Of a DNA stretch of 64,000 bases, positions 9,529 through 19,048 are shown piece after piece. This DNA comes from Pseudoalteromonas luteoviolacea (lineage in GTDB: Bacteria; Pseudomonadota; Gammaproteobacteria; Enterobacterales; Alteromonadaceae): the NCBI RefSeq assembly GCF_018100925.1, contig NZ_JAGJEH010000005.1, positions 372,001-436,000 of the forward strand, written 5' to 3'. The notes under the pieces are model-generated. The model saw only the letters and a program-made list of their open reading frames with translations. It ran no database searches and had not been told where the DNA came from. The stretch's first letter is position 1. The number at the start of each line of letters is the position of its first letter. Position numbers and translations under genes: made by a program.

Positions 9529-9564
9529 AAGCCATTTAGCTCAGTTTGATGAGTAAAATGGCTT
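9529..9564. terminator. Bidirectional stem-loop between convergent genes
   Basis: AAGCCATTT (9529-9537) pairs with AAATGGCTT (9556-9564), and an inner CTCA/TGAG pair lengthens the stem. It lies between the GntR gene and the polyketide synthase gene, which converge. No long T-run on either side. Confidence 0.5.
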
Positions 9565-9591
9565 ATCGCCCGTCTTACTTTTATTGCTCGC

Positions 9592-10635
9592 TTATTGCCA
9601 TACTCCTACGCTCATTTCTGAGGTGAATCCTGGTCCAAATGCAGCAAGTAAACTGGTGTCTCCTTTGGTTGCATGATCAAAAGTTCGGCGCAGCACGTCA
9701 ATTACGGCAACACTCGATGTATTGCCTGTTTCTGCCAAGCATGCCCGCGAATGTTTAACTTTTTCAGGTGCTAGATCTAAGCAGCGCTCTAGTTCATCTA
9801 ATATGCGCCTTCCGCCAGTATGAAAAATCGTATTGTCGACATTATTGGCATCGATATCCAATTTGTCTTTGCAAAATGACTGCAAGTAAGGCGCAACATG
9901 TGGAATTGAATGCATTACATCTTTGTCCAGAGAAAACTTGAATCCTTTGTCGGTTAACTGGTATTCGATGTAGGGCATGGTGTCTTCAATAGTGACGCTT
10001 TGGTTGTGAGTTAGCCGCAGCCCCGAAATCTGATCGTCTCCGCGCATCACAACAGCAGCGGCGCCATCGGCAAACAGTGAGTTACTGATAAAATCTTGTA
10101 GGCGGCCAGCTTCTTTGTGAAAGCACAGTGAGGACGTTTCAACGCACACAATCAATACGTTTCTATCCGGGCGGTGTTCACAGTATTCAAATGCACGACC
10201 AATTGCCGATGCGCCAGCAACGCAGCCCATTTGTGCTATCGGGATCTGCTTTGTATCCGGCCTAAGTGACAGGCGGTTGATAAGGTGTGCTGTTAAAGAA
10301 GGCATCATAAATCCAGTGCATGAAGTGGCGATAACCATATCAATTTCATCCACGTTGAGTCTGGCATTGTGGATAGCTTCACGCGCGACATTTTCCGCCA
10401 TTTCTATGGCCGCATCTTGATATACTTTGGCTCGCTCTCCAAAGTCACCTTGTTTGACAACATCTGTTAAAGGCATGATGAGATGTCTTTTTTTTACTTG
10501 TGCATTTTGAATCATATCAAAAGCGCGTTTTTTGTGCGGGCTGTCGGGGTGGCAAATTTCGATAACCGTCATGATGTCATCGGCGTTTACTTCATAATTT
10601 GGATAGTAAGTTGCTGGTTTACTTAAAGTTGTCAT
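9592..10635 (-). CDS. Type III polyketide synthase, PhlD-like
   Basis: 347 residues, thiolase fold, chalcone synthase superfamily. The catalytic triad is Cys138 (MGCVAGA), His272 (FHTGGRRI) and Asn305 (ETGNTSS). The segment SCTGFMMPSLTAHLIN (105-120) and the length agree with my memory of PhlD, the pseudomonad phloroglucinol synthase that condenses three malonyl-CoA; other bacterial type III enzymes (RppA-like) remain possible. ATG 10635 has a good upstream site (aaggag). No acyltransferase genes like phlACB, no tailoring enzyme and no exporter lie nearby, so it acts alone or with genes elsewhere. Confidence 0.85.
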   Translation of the reverse strand: MTTLSKPATYYPNYEVNADDIMTVIEICHPDSPHKKRAFDMIQNAQVKKRHLIMPLTDVVKQGDFGERAKVYQDAAIEMAENVAREAIHNARLNVDEIDMVIATSCTGFMMPSLTAHLINRLSLRPDTKQIPIAQMGCVAGASAIGRAFEYCEHRPDRNVLIVCVETSSLCFHKEAGRLQDFISNSLFADGAAAVVMRGDDQISGLRLTHNQSVTIEDTMPYIEYQLTDKGFKFSLDKDVMHSIPHVAPYLQSFCKDKLDIDANNVDNTIFHTGGRRILDELERCLDLAPEKVKHSRACLAETGNTSSVAVIDVLRRTFDHATKGDTSLLAAFGPGFTSEMSVGVWQ

Positions 10636-11144
10636 GACTAATTTCTCCTTAATTGAGTGACACTAAGCAAGACCTAACGCTGCTTTCTTTTATTTCACAT
10701 TTTTTTAAAGAGTTTTAATTTATTTGTTCTAATTTAATTTAAGTGATTGATTTCAAGTGATTTATATTTTTAACTTTTTTGCGTTTGGATGATTTGTTTT
10801 TAGAGCCAAAGTACGTTCAATTTTGAGGGGGGATGATTGTTGCGTACTATGCATTTTTTTTGAGTGTTAAATCTTACATTCTACCTGTAAATCAATGAAA
10901 GTAACATTGATTTACAACCGAAAACGCATCTTTACGCATCTTTTCCTATCTTTTCATTGTTTTTAAGTTGTTGTATTTTAAGTTTTTTATAACTTTAAAG
11001 GCCAAATTTTAAATAACTTTCTGAGTAAAAATTGTCAGTTGATTCTTTATTGCGCTTTTATTAATTTTTCATTCATTTTTCTCGCTCTAATGTCGAGTCA
11101 AGCGCCATGGCAAGTAAAACCAACATCAATTTAGGAAAGTATCT
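10636..11144. other. Intergenic region between divergent genes
   Basis: About 500 bases of AT-rich DNA separating the polyketide synthase and the TonB receptor. It must contain both promoters. I see no convincing operator, Fur box or small gene; short homopolymer T tracts are frequent. Confidence 0.45.
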
Positions 11145-13721
11145 ATGAAGAAAACCGCGATCAGTATAGCGATAGCAATGTCGGCAGGAGGTGCAATCAC
11201 CCCTGTATTTGCAGATGAGCAGGCCGCACAAATTGAGAAAATAGAAGTTACAGGCTCTCGTATTAAACGCTCTGATATGGAAACTGCCAGCCCGGTCACG
11301 TTTATTGGCGCTGATGCTATCCAAGCGAGCGGTGCTGTGACGATCGATGATGTATTACAAGACATCACAGCTGCGGCAGGGGCCATGACTAACCCCGGAG
11401 TAAACAACGGCTCAGGTGGTAACGCGAGCATCAACTTACGTGGGTTAGGGGCACAGCGTACACTGGTGTTGGTCAATGGTCGTAGAATGATTAATTCAGG
11501 GACTGGGGCTGCATCAACGGTGGACTTAAATACTATTCCGGTCGCCATGATCAAGCATATTGAGGTATTAAAAGATGGTGCTTCAGCAGTTTACGGTACT
11601 GATGCTGTGGCAGGTGTTGTAAACATCATTCTAAAAGATGATTTTGAAGGCGCAGAGCTCAATGCTCAGACTGGCTTATCTGGTGAGGGGGATGCTGAGC
11701 AGCACAATATCGACCTGACAGTGGGTACTAGTTTTGACAGAGGTAACATGGTGTTTGGCGTTCAATACATGGAACGTGGATCTGCGAGCCAGGCAGATCG
11801 AGACTTTTCGTCATGCCCATTGAATGAGACTGATGGTGGAAAGTCGCTGACATGTGGTGGATCAACAATTACCCCAAATGGTCACCTCTATCTTGAAAAT
11901 GGTAAAGAGTTACAGGGTGACGAAGAGGGTAACTATGCGGAATATAACCCTGAAACGGACCCGTACAACTATGCTTCAGATAGTTATTTGTACACCCCCA
12001 TGCAAAGGTTAAATCTTACTGGCGTGCTAAATTATGAATTGACTGACAATACTTCATTGTTCACTGAAGCAATGTACTCGAAACGGTGGTCAGAACAGCA
12101 AATGGCGCCACAACCAGTATGGTTTGACTTTACCTATACCGAAGCCATGGGGGATGATTTATTAGAACATGGTGCAGAGTACGGTGATACAGTTCACTAC
12201 CGTCGTCGTATGACAGACACTGGCACACGAGATTTTTCGCAGGTTGTTGACACAGTGAGAACGGTTGTTGGTGTTGAAGGCATACTAGATAACGATTGGA
12301 GTTGGGACGTTGCCGTTAATTTTGGTCGCAATGACTCTGTCGACCAGTTATCAAATTTACACAATATTGGCAGTTTGACCGAAGACATTGAGCTGGGTAA
12401 TTTTAACCCACTCGATCAGGCATCTTGGTCAGCAGACAATATGACAGATTATTTGTATACCGAGCAAAATACGGGGGGCAGCCAAATGTTGAACTTCAGC
12501 GCATCTTTGGCTGGAGATATTATAGAGTTGCCTGCGGGCTATTTAGGCTTTGCAACCGGTATTGAAAAGCGCACAGAAAAAGCGTGGTATACGCCAGATT
12601 CACTTACCTCTCAAGGTCTGGCTAATGACCCTAAAGTGGAGCCTACTAGTGGTTCATACGATGTCAATGAAGCGTTTGTAGAATTTGCTATTCCTATTTT
12701 GGCAGACAAAGCGTTTGCGCAAAATCTAGATTTGAGCGCTGCAATTCGGGCATTTGACTACTCCAGCTTTGGTAGTGACTCTACTTGGAAGCTTGGTTTC
12801 ACTTGGAAATTGAACGATCAGTTAATGTTTAGAGGTGTGAAATCAACGGCATTTCGAGCACCTACAGTGGATGAATTATACGGCGGTAAATCACCGTCGT
12901 TCGAGCAGATCTCTCATCCTTTGTTAGACAGTCAAGCTGAAGTGATTGTGGGGGGCAATGCCAACTTAACTCCTGAAGAAGCAGACACTTTGACCTTTGG
13001 TTTAGTATACGAGCCGAGTTTCGTTGAAGGTTTGTCACTGACTTTAGATTACTACGACATAGCCATTACAAATGCGATTAGTGAAGTTAATAACCAGTAC
13101 ATCATAGACAATTGTGTTGATAGTAATGGGGGGTTGATCAATCAAAGTTCACCGGTATGTGCTTCAGCCAACATGCAAATCTCTAATGGCAAAGCGACGT
13201 TTAACAACCAGTTGCAAAATATTGGTGACGAAACAACACAAGGTTATGACGTCAACGTTGCTTATAGCTTTGATGCAGCTGGCTTAAACTGGCGCGCAGG
13301 CTGGGATACATCAATCTTGAAAGAGCGTACAGTAACTATGGCAGGAGAAACGGTCGACTACACAGGGCTGATCACTTCCGGCTTGGGCGGCTATGCGGAT
13401 ATTAAATCGAGCTTATCGTTAGCGGTGAAAGCAGAGTCATGGAGTGCCAATTACAAAGTACGCTACTTATCTGGTATGGATAGTTTTAGTTGCCTAGAGG
13501 ATCCAACGAGTTGTTACGCTCCGAGTACACCAAGTATGGTTTATCACGATATTTCAGGGAGCTATTTTGTAAGCGATACGATTAAGTTGACAGGTGGGAT
13601 CAATAATCTGTTTGACAAGCAACCCCCTTATTACTCAGGAAACAATGATTCGAATACCGACCCTTACACGTATGACACTCTTGGGAGGTATGTATACGCA
13701 GGTATGAACATCCAATTTTAA
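11145..13721 (+). CDS. TonB-dependent outer-membrane receptor
   Basis: 858 residues. Signal peptide MKKTAISIAIAMSAGGAITPVFA; then IEKIEVTGSRIKR (TonB-box-like start common in marine receptors), a plug domain (SINLRGLGAQRTLVLVNGRR, VEVLKDGASAVYG-like segment at 138-152) and a 22-strand barrel ending in the outer-membrane signature YVYAGMNIQF with terminal Phe. Such receptors import carbohydrates, peptides or siderophores; the sequence does not reveal the ligand, and no Fur box or polysaccharide genes are adjacent. GGAAAG precedes the ATG. A strong terminator follows. Confidence 0.9.
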   Translation: MKKTAISIAIAMSAGGAITPVFADEQAAQIEKIEVTGSRIKRSDMETASPVTFIGADAIQASGAVTIDDVLQDITAAAGAMTNPGVNNGSGGNASINLRGLGAQRTLVLVNGRRMINSGTGAASTVDLNTIPVAMIKHIEVLKDGASAVYGTDAVAGVVNIILKDDFEGAELNAQTGLSGEGDAEQHNIDLTVGTSFDRGNMVFGVQYMERGSASQADRDFSSCPLNETDGGKSLTCGGSTITPNGHLYLENGKELQGDEEGNYAEYNPETDPYNYASDSYLYTPMQRLNLTGVLNYELTDNTSLFTEAMYSKRWSEQQMAPQPVWFDFTYTEAMGDDLLEHGAEYGDTVHYRRRMTDTGTRDFSQVVDTVRTVVGVEGILDNDWSWDVAVNFGRNDSVDQLSNLHNIGSLTEDIELGNFNPLDQASWSADNMTDYLYTEQNTGGSQMLNFSASLAGDIIELPAGYLGFATGIEKRTEKAWYTPDSLTSQGLANDPKVEPTSGSYDVNEAFVEFAIPILADKAFAQNLDLSAAIRAFDYSSFGSDSTWKLGFTWKLNDQLMFRGVKSTAFRAPTVDELYGGKSPSFEQISHPLLDSQAEVIVGGNANLTPEEADTLTFGLVYEPSFVEGLSLTLDYYDIAITNAISEVNNQYIIDNCVDSNGGLINQSSPVCASANMQISNGKATFNNQLQNIGDETTQGYDVNVAYSFDAAGLNWRAGWDTSILKERTVTMAGETVDYTGLITSGLGGYADIKSSLSLAVKAESWSANYKVRYLSGMDSFSCLEDPTSCYAPSTPSMVYHDISGSYFVSDTIKLTGGINNLFDKQPPYYSGNNDSNTDPYTYDTLGRYVYAGMNIQF

Positions 13722-13770
13722 TATCAAGGGTAAAAATTCATTTTTCACACTCTCCGTAGAGGGACCAAAA

Positions 13771-13800
13771 GGGCTGCAGTATTTGCAGCCCTTTTTTTTT
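13771..13800 (+). terminator. Rho-independent terminator of the TonB receptor gene
   Basis: GGGCTGCA (13771-13778), loop gtatt, TGCAGCCC (13784-13791), then nine T residues. GC-rich stem and long T-run make this a confident call. Confidence 0.9.
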
Positions 13801-13878
13801 AAATATTTGTGGGCTAAATGTAACGTAATGTCGTTTAACGTCTATATTGTGAGAAAGCAACAATGAATTGGAGTTGGG

Positions 13879-14991
13879 ATGAGCGTCCGAATTTTAGTAA
13901 TTGATGATGACAACACATATCGTACTTTACTCTCACAGGTTTTCGCGGAATATGACGTCAGTGTTGCATCTAGTGGTGAAGAGGGTTTAAAAAAGGCCAT
14001 TGAGTTAAAACCCCATGTCATTTTGCTAGATATTGTGATGGCGGGTATGGATGGCTATGCAACCTGTTCTGAGCTTAGGAAAGTAGAGCACTTGAGACAT
14101 ACCCCCATTGTTTTTATATCCAATTTGTCGTCGTCAGATTGTCGTTTGAAAGCATTTGAAATTGGGGCAAACGATTATGTGTGCAAAACAACTCACCCAG
14201 AAGAGCTTAAAAGCAAGGTTGTGGCAATTCTAGAAGCTGATCATGACTATTTTGAAGCCCACGCAGATATTGCTGAAAAAGAGTGTTTATTACTGGATTT
14301 ACAAAGACAAAATGCCAGTATGAAAACCATTGGGTTGTTTATGCAAGCGACCCACTATTGTAGCGATCTTGAAGTACTACAAAAGATCTTCATCAATACC
14401 TTATCGAGCTTGGATCTTCGCGCTGTCGTTCATTTCAAAGACAGAACGCTTTTTCGCAGTACATCTGGTAACGTCGCAAAGCTCGAGAAAGAGTTATTGT
14501 TGCACCATGAAGACTTTGAGCGTGTCCATCAGTTTGATCATGGACCTATGATTTTTAACTGGCGAAGCAGTATTTTATTGGTTAAAAACGTTGGAGAGTT
14601 AAGTGACATATGCGCGCACGTTATGGATGCGTTGGAGCTGGCCATTTGCAATCTCAATCGTAGAGCCGAGATGGTGGAGCAAATACTCTCGATTGAAAAA
14701 ACCAACAAAGAGATCTTGGCGAGTTTAAAAGACACAAAGGCGAAATCTAACACAAACCTTAAACAGCAATTGTTTGACTCGGGTCTTATTTCACAGTTTG
14801 ACCTTCAAGACGAAAATGATTTGGATGAACTCATCGCCAGTTCAAGTGATGATTTGATAGGCATGGTCGAAGCGTTTGGCGACAACGCGGAGAAGATCAG
14901 CGCAATTTTAGGCAGTTTGAAAAAGCCACCACAAGAGTTACGCTTTTTGTTTAAAGAAAGTATGACCACCTCTGATGCGACCCTATTTTAA
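13879..14991 (+). CDS. Response regulator with a non-DNA-binding C-terminal region
   Basis: 370 residues. A receiver domain (1-120) has the acidic pair Asp9/Asp10, phospho-acceptor Asp51 (ILLDIVM) and Lys103 (CKTTHP). The remaining 250 residues carry no HTH, GGDEF, EAL or kinase motif; they look helical with a coiled-coil-like part (MVEQILSIEKTNKEILASLKDTKAKS) and an acidic tail. Similar proteins with a receiver plus an uncharacterised helical output occur in marine bacteria. No cognate kinase is adjacent, so it may take phosphate from a distant kinase. ATG follows ggagttggg. Confidence 0.8.
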   Translation: MSVRILVIDDDNTYRTLLSQVFAEYDVSVASSGEEGLKKAIELKPHVILLDIVMAGMDGYATCSELRKVEHLRHTPIVFISNLSSSDCRLKAFEIGANDYVCKTTHPEELKSKVVAILEADHDYFEAHADIAEKECLLLDLQRQNASMKTIGLFMQATHYCSDLEVLQKIFINTLSSLDLRAVVHFKDRTLFRSTSGNVAKLEKELLLHHEDFERVHQFDHGPMIFNWRSSILLVKNVGELSDICAHVMDALELAICNLNRRAEMVEQILSIEKTNKEILASLKDTKAKSNTNLKQQLFDSGLISQFDLQDENDLDELIASSSDDLIGMVEAFGDNAEKISAILGSLKKPPQELRFLFKESMTTSDATLF

Positions 14992-15093
14992 AGTAACAAA
15001 AGAGCGCAACACTGTTGCGCCCCTAAAGTGATAATTTAAAAATAATAAAAATCAGTGTGTTAGAGATTAAGTTGATTTTTTTGCGCATTTTTT

Positions 15094-15120
15094 CTTGAAA
15101 TCATTTCCCCTTGTCCATAG
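15094..15120 (+). promoter_or_regulatory. Possible sigma-32 heat-shock promoter of the hsp20 gene
   Basis: CTTGAAA (15094-15100) is a perfect sigma-32 -35 element. Twelve bases on, GTCCATAG (15113-15120) partly matches CCCCATNT. A transcript from here would carry a leader of about 110 bases before the ATG at 15241, long enough for an RNA thermometer, which I could not fold convincingly by eye. Confidence 0.5.
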
Positions 15121-15240
15121 ATATAGTTATGAGGTCGCCGTAAGGGGCCGAAAAATTACTTAATACATTGTTTAATAAGCCTATTTTCCTGCTTTTCGAA
15201 GAGTGAAATAGGTGCAATATCGCTTTATGAGGATACACTT

Positions 15241-15684
15241 ATGCGTACAGTAGATTTATCACCACTTTATCGTTCATTTATCGGCCTAGATCACTTGGCC
15301 ACGTTAATGGATTCAGCGCAAAGAAGTTCAGAAAAACAGTCAGGTTTCCCACCGTATAATATTGAAGCCTTAGACGAAGATAAGTACCAAATTACCATGG
15401 CCGTTGCAGGTTTCAGCGAACAGGAGCTGTCACTTGAGTCGGAAAATAACACGCTGACCGTAAAAGGTGAGAAACAAAATAAAGAAGCCGCAGCAGAGCG
15501 AAAGTTCATTCATCAAGGCATTGCAGAGCGTAACTTTGAACGTAAGTTCCAACTGGGCGATCACATTAAAGTGATTGGCGCAGATTTAGAAAATGGCTTG
15601 CTAAAAATAAATCTGGAACGCGAAGTACCAGAAGCTATGAAGCCGCGAAAAATCGCAATCGGCGCTAATAAATTGCTCGACTAA
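15241..15684 (+). CDS. Small heat-shock protein, Hsp20/IbpA family
   Basis: 147 residues. An alpha-crystallin domain spans about 35-130: NIEALDEDKYQITMAVAGF, SLESENNTLTVKGEK, and the closing LENGLLKINLER. ATP-independent holdase that keeps heat-damaged proteins refoldable by DnaK/ClpB. The N-terminus (DLSPLYRSFIGLDHLATLMD) matches the IbpA type. GAGGA lies upstream of the ATG. Single-gene unit with a heat-shock type promoter upstream and a terminator downstream. Confidence 0.9.
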   Translation: MRTVDLSPLYRSFIGLDHLATLMDSAQRSSEKQSGFPPYNIEALDEDKYQITMAVAGFSEQELSLESENNTLTVKGEKQNKEAAAERKFIHQGIAERNFERKFQLGDHIKVIGADLENGLLKINLEREVPEAMKPRKIAIGANKLLD

Positions 15685-15737
15685 GCGCTGTTACTTTTCC
15701 CTTATTCCTTGTTATTTGTTTATTGATGTTTCCAACC

Positions 15738-15761
15738 AGCCGCCGTTAGGCGGCTTTTTTT
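15738..15761 (+). terminator. Rho-independent terminator of the hsp20 gene
   Basis: AGCCGCC (15738-15744), loop gtta, GGCGGCT (15749-15755), then a seven-T run. Confidence 0.88.
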
Positions 15762-15883
15762 ATTGCTAAAAAGCCCCTTCCATTTTTAATTAAATATTTA
15801 GGTAAAAAAGGAACAGCTGCTCTTTACATGTTTTCTTGCAATCCGTATGGTTATGTTAATTTTTTGTAATCAAGGATTGTGTG

Positions 15884-17713
15884 ATGAAATCGATTTTTTA
15901 CGTATTTCTTGTGTGGTTGAGTTTCGCAGCTGTGGCTAAAACGCAAGTATTGACAGAATATACCTCATTTACCCAACACGGTGATCACCGTTTTGCAGTC
16001 AATTTAACCCCAGTAGACCCCAGTGGACGACATATGCTTGAGCTTGAGTTAGGGTGTGCAGAGCAAGGGTGCAGTGATTGGGATTACACCGTGAGGTTTG
16101 AGTGGCACCAAGGAGACACACGCTATGAAATGGGCCGTTTGATCACTCCTTATGCGGGCTATATGCAAAGAGGAATGCACGGTTTTGATCGCAGTTGGCG
16201 CAGAACCTACTATTTTGATGTTTCTCATCTTGCCCCGGTATTAAGTGGTGAAGGCACATTTAATGTGCATTATGGTGGGTGGGGCGCCAAAAAAAGTGCA
16301 TTTGGTGTGAGCGCAAAGCTAATTTCTCAACCGGGTTTTTACAATCGACAAGTGAAAAGGGTGATCCCGTTGTACGAGTCGGGCTCTGAAGGTTGGCCAT
16401 ATAAAACGGCGCAGGATTTTGCCAATTTACTGCCAGCTAAATCAGTGACATTTGAAGCGGGTGAAATACATGCTGAAATTAAGATGATAGTGTCGGCGCA
16501 CGGCCATGCTCTGTCTTATGACAACCCCGAAGGCAAAGCAGAGTTATGTGGAGAGTGGTGTGACCGTTATTTCACGCTCAGTCAAGACAATGAGCTAATC
16601 GTCAAACAAAACTTATGGCGTGATAACTGCGATCAGAGTGCAACTTTCCCTCAGGGGGGAACGTACTTATTTTCGCGCGCAAATTGGTGTCCAGGGGAAG
16701 CGGTAGCGCCATTTAGTTTTTCTGTTTCTACAGACAAAACGCGCGCTCAATTTGACCTAGATTGGCAAGCATACAGCTGGCAGCCTTCTCAATATGGTAA
16801 AGATGCTCCTCGGTATATTGTGAATGCGTTATTGGTAACATACGGAGATTATGACCTCAAGGAAGATATTGCACTTAAACGGATTTTAAAACCTAACGCT
16901 ACGATGCCAGATCGCTTTGGTATGTCTTGTGGCGAAATAGAGGTGGAAATTGAAAACTTAGGCAATTCGGACATTGATGAGCTCTGGTTTGACTATGGCG
17001 TCGAAGGACAAAAGGCGCAACAATATTATTGGCAAGGAGAGTTGCCAGCGGGAGAAACTAAGCAAATTAACTTTGCGACAGCATACATGGGAAGGTTTGC
17101 TGCCAATGGTTCTGAGCTTACTGTGGCTGTGCGAAGCACCGCAGATCAACAGGGCATAAATAATACCCAAACGGTGAAAATGAAGGCACCTGTTGCGCTA
17201 GGCACAAGCGCCGTATTGCATTTGTTATCGGGAAAACAAGGAGCAGAAACCAGTGTATCGATCGTCGATAGAGACCAAAATACCGTAAAGCAATGGGCAA
17301 CGTTTTCGAACGCAGCTTGGCATGCACTACCACTCGATGTGCCCGCAGGATGTTATACACTGAAAATTAACGACAGCGAACATGACGGCCTCGCATTTCC
17401 GTTTTTTAATCAACAAAAAGGCAAAGGTGAAATTAAACTGCATCACAGTGGTGAAGCCGATGCTCACGTAACTCGGCTAGAAGCTGACTTTGGGCGCGAG
17501 CTATCCATTCCTATCACAATAGGTTTTGAGTTTGGTGGTTGTGCTGCAAGCGATTGGCAAAAAGATGTGGCATATCAAACTCCTGGGCAGCAAGTTGCCT
17601 ATCAGGGCGTGATATATCAGGCGCGTCATTGGAGTTATAATTTTGCACCTGACAGAGCTGGGCCTTACGATGCTTGGCATGCAGTTAGCTACTGTGATGG
17701 CAGCGCCTTGTAA
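15884..17713 (+). CDS. Secreted PNGase F-like protein with C-terminal chitin-binding-type module
   Basis: 609 residues with signal peptide (MKSIFYVFLVWLSFAAVA). The first 320 residues resemble peptide-N4-(N-acetyl-glucosaminyl)asparagine amidase F: GCSDWDYTVRF (62-72, Asp67 at the place of the catalytic Asp of PNGase F), a SAHGHALSYDN segment, and FPQGGTYLFSRANWCPG. The family releases N-glycans from glycoproteins. The last 55 residues (DWQKDVAYQTPGQQVAYQG, IYQARHW, AWHAV) look like a CBM5/12 carbohydrate-binding module. The middle 330-550 region is unassigned beta-rich sequence. AAGGA sits seven bases before ATG 15884. A role in feeding on glycoproteins is inferred. Confidence 0.78.
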   Translation: MKSIFYVFLVWLSFAAVAKTQVLTEYTSFTQHGDHRFAVNLTPVDPSGRHMLELELGCAEQGCSDWDYTVRFEWHQGDTRYEMGRLITPYAGYMQRGMHGFDRSWRRTYYFDVSHLAPVLSGEGTFNVHYGGWGAKKSAFGVSAKLISQPGFYNRQVKRVIPLYESGSEGWPYKTAQDFANLLPAKSVTFEAGEIHAEIKMIVSAHGHALSYDNPEGKAELCGEWCDRYFTLSQDNELIVKQNLWRDNCDQSATFPQGGTYLFSRANWCPGEAVAPFSFSVSTDKTRAQFDLDWQAYSWQPSQYGKDAPRYIVNALLVTYGDYDLKEDIALKRILKPNATMPDRFGMSCGEIEVEIENLGNSDIDELWFDYGVEGQKAQQYYWQGELPAGETKQINFATAYMGRFAANGSELTVAVRSTADQQGINNTQTVKMKAPVALGTSAVLHLLSGKQGAETSVSIVDRDQNTVKQWATFSNAAWHALPLDVPAGCYTLKINDSEHDGLAFPFFNQQKGKGEIKLHHSGEADAHVTRLEADFGRELSIPITIGFEFGGCAASDWQKDVAYQTPGQQVAYQGVIYQARHWSYNFAPDRAGPYDAWHAVSYCDGSAL

Positions 17714-17715
17714 GC

Positions 17716-18309
17716 TTATTTTTTGTCGTAGTAGCGACTCATTTGCGGGTTGGTGTTGCACAAAAGATTGGCAATTTCAGCCCGAGTTTCAGCGCTTTTA
17801 TTTTGACTAAGCTTAAAATTCCCGGTGAGGGTATCGAGTTTTACTTTGAAAAATATGAGCGCGTTACACATTGCCATCAATTGTTTTTCTGGCACCGAAC
17901 TTAACTGCCACGGATCTTTGTCGTTTTCAAAGGCATTCAAAATATGTTGCATGGTGAGCACTTGCTGTTCAAAGTCATCGATTGATTCCAACGTACCAGT
18001 ACAATGTACCGTGACATAATCCCAGGTTGGCAACTTTATACCTTCGATTTGCTTGGGCGATAGATAAGTATCCGGGCCGCGAAACACAACCTCTATCGAT
18101 GACGAAATAAAATGCTTTATGGGGTTTTCACCTGTTGCATGACCAAAAATGGTCAGAGTATCTCTGCATAGGCTGACTGGCAAGTGACATATATGTGATG
18201 GTGCCGTTTCACCGCCTTTGCAGAACAGCGTTGCCAATGGAAAGCGCTCAATGACGTCAAATAGTGCATCGTTGTCACTTTCCACATAGGTTTTGACAGG
18301 ATAATTCAT
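17716..18309 (-). CDS. FMN-binding negative regulator-like protein, PaiB family
   Basis: 197 residues. Split-barrel flavin-reductase fold of the PaiB family: IERFPLATLFCKGG near the start, then HLPVSL, FGHATGENPI, FRGPDTYLSP and LPTWDYVTVH, all family hallmarks. PaiB was described as a transcriptional regulator in Bacillus, but most homologues are of unknown function and may bind FMN or haem. ATG 18309 overlaps the stop of the acetyltransferase gene (ATGA), so the two are translationally coupled; the longer TTG start at 18315 is not needed. Confidence 0.85.
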   Translation of the reverse strand: MNYPVKTYVESDNDALFDVIERFPLATLFCKGGETAPSHICHLPVSLCRDTLTIFGHATGENPIKHFISSSIEVVFRGPDTYLSPKQIEGIKLPTWDYVTVHCTGTLESIDDFEQQVLTMQHILNAFENDKDPWQLSSVPEKQLMAMCNALIFFKVKLDTLTGNFKLSQNKSAETRAEIANLLCNTNPQMSRYYDKK

Positions 18310-18881
18310 AACCAAGATTCCAAACGTTGTTTAATATCGGGCCACATATCGTCGATGATACTAAAACGTGCTGTGTTTCTAAAACCGCCATCAGGTAGTT
18401 TTCGATTTTTTAAGTGAATGCCCTCAAAATGAGCACCCAGCCTTGCAACGGCACTGCGAGATTTGTGATTTTGCTCATGGGTCTGGAATTCAATGCGAAC
18501 CAAGCCAAGAGTTTCAAAAGCATGCTGAAGTAAAAGATACTTTGCATGGGTATTAATGTGGCTGCGCTGCCAGTCTAGACCAATAAAAGTATGGCCAATT
18601 TCGGCTTGTAAATTGTGCGTATCTAATCTGAAAATTCGAGTATTGCCAGCAACTTGATTGGTTTGTGCGTCAATAATCGCAAACACAACTTGTTCTTGAG
18701 GATCAAACTGTGCTGTTTGTTCAAACCAAGTTTGCAAGACTTCTTGGGATTGACAATAGCGACTGGGCACCCAGCGCCAAAGCTCTTCTGCTTGGCCTAC
18801 CTGTTGCAATTGGCTCAGGTGTGCTTGGGAAAGTGGCTCTAATCTTACTTTACTGGTCGATAATGTCATTGCTTTTAACAT
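18306..18881 (-). CDS. GNAT-family N-acetyltransferase, RimJ/RimL-like
   Basis: 191 residues. One GNAT domain: VRLEPLSQAHLSQL start, a beta-strand with VFAIID, EIGHTFIG, then the acetyl-CoA region AKYLLLQHAFETLGLVRIEF and the RimL-type ending NHKSRSAVARLGAHFEG. Substrate unknown; relatives acetylate ribosomal proteins, amino acids or drugs. The internal ATG at 18881 has a perfect GGAGTCACC site, unlike the first in-frame ATG at 18911. Operon with paiB-like gene; divergent from a MocR regulator. Confidence 0.85.
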   Translation of the reverse strand: MLKAMTLSTSKVRLEPLSQAHLSQLQQVGQAEELWRWVPSRYCQSQEVLQTWFEQTAQFDPQEQVVFAIIDAQTNQVAGNTRIFRLDTHNLQAEIGHTFIGLDWQRSHINTHAKYLLLQHAFETLGLVRIEFQTHEQNHKSRSAVARLGAHFEGIHLKNRKLPDGGFRNTARFSIIDDMWPDIKQRLESWL

Positions 18882-19048
18882 GGTGACTCCTTTTATGATG
18901 GCGAAAAGCATGCTTGATGCGATAGGTTTTAGCCTACTTGAAACTGGTTAGGTTAAAACAACCAGTTTTAAATAAATTGCTATACCAGCTTGTCAGTAAG
19001 GTGTGTTTTTTATACGCTAAGGCTACCGTGATATTTATCAAATTTATT

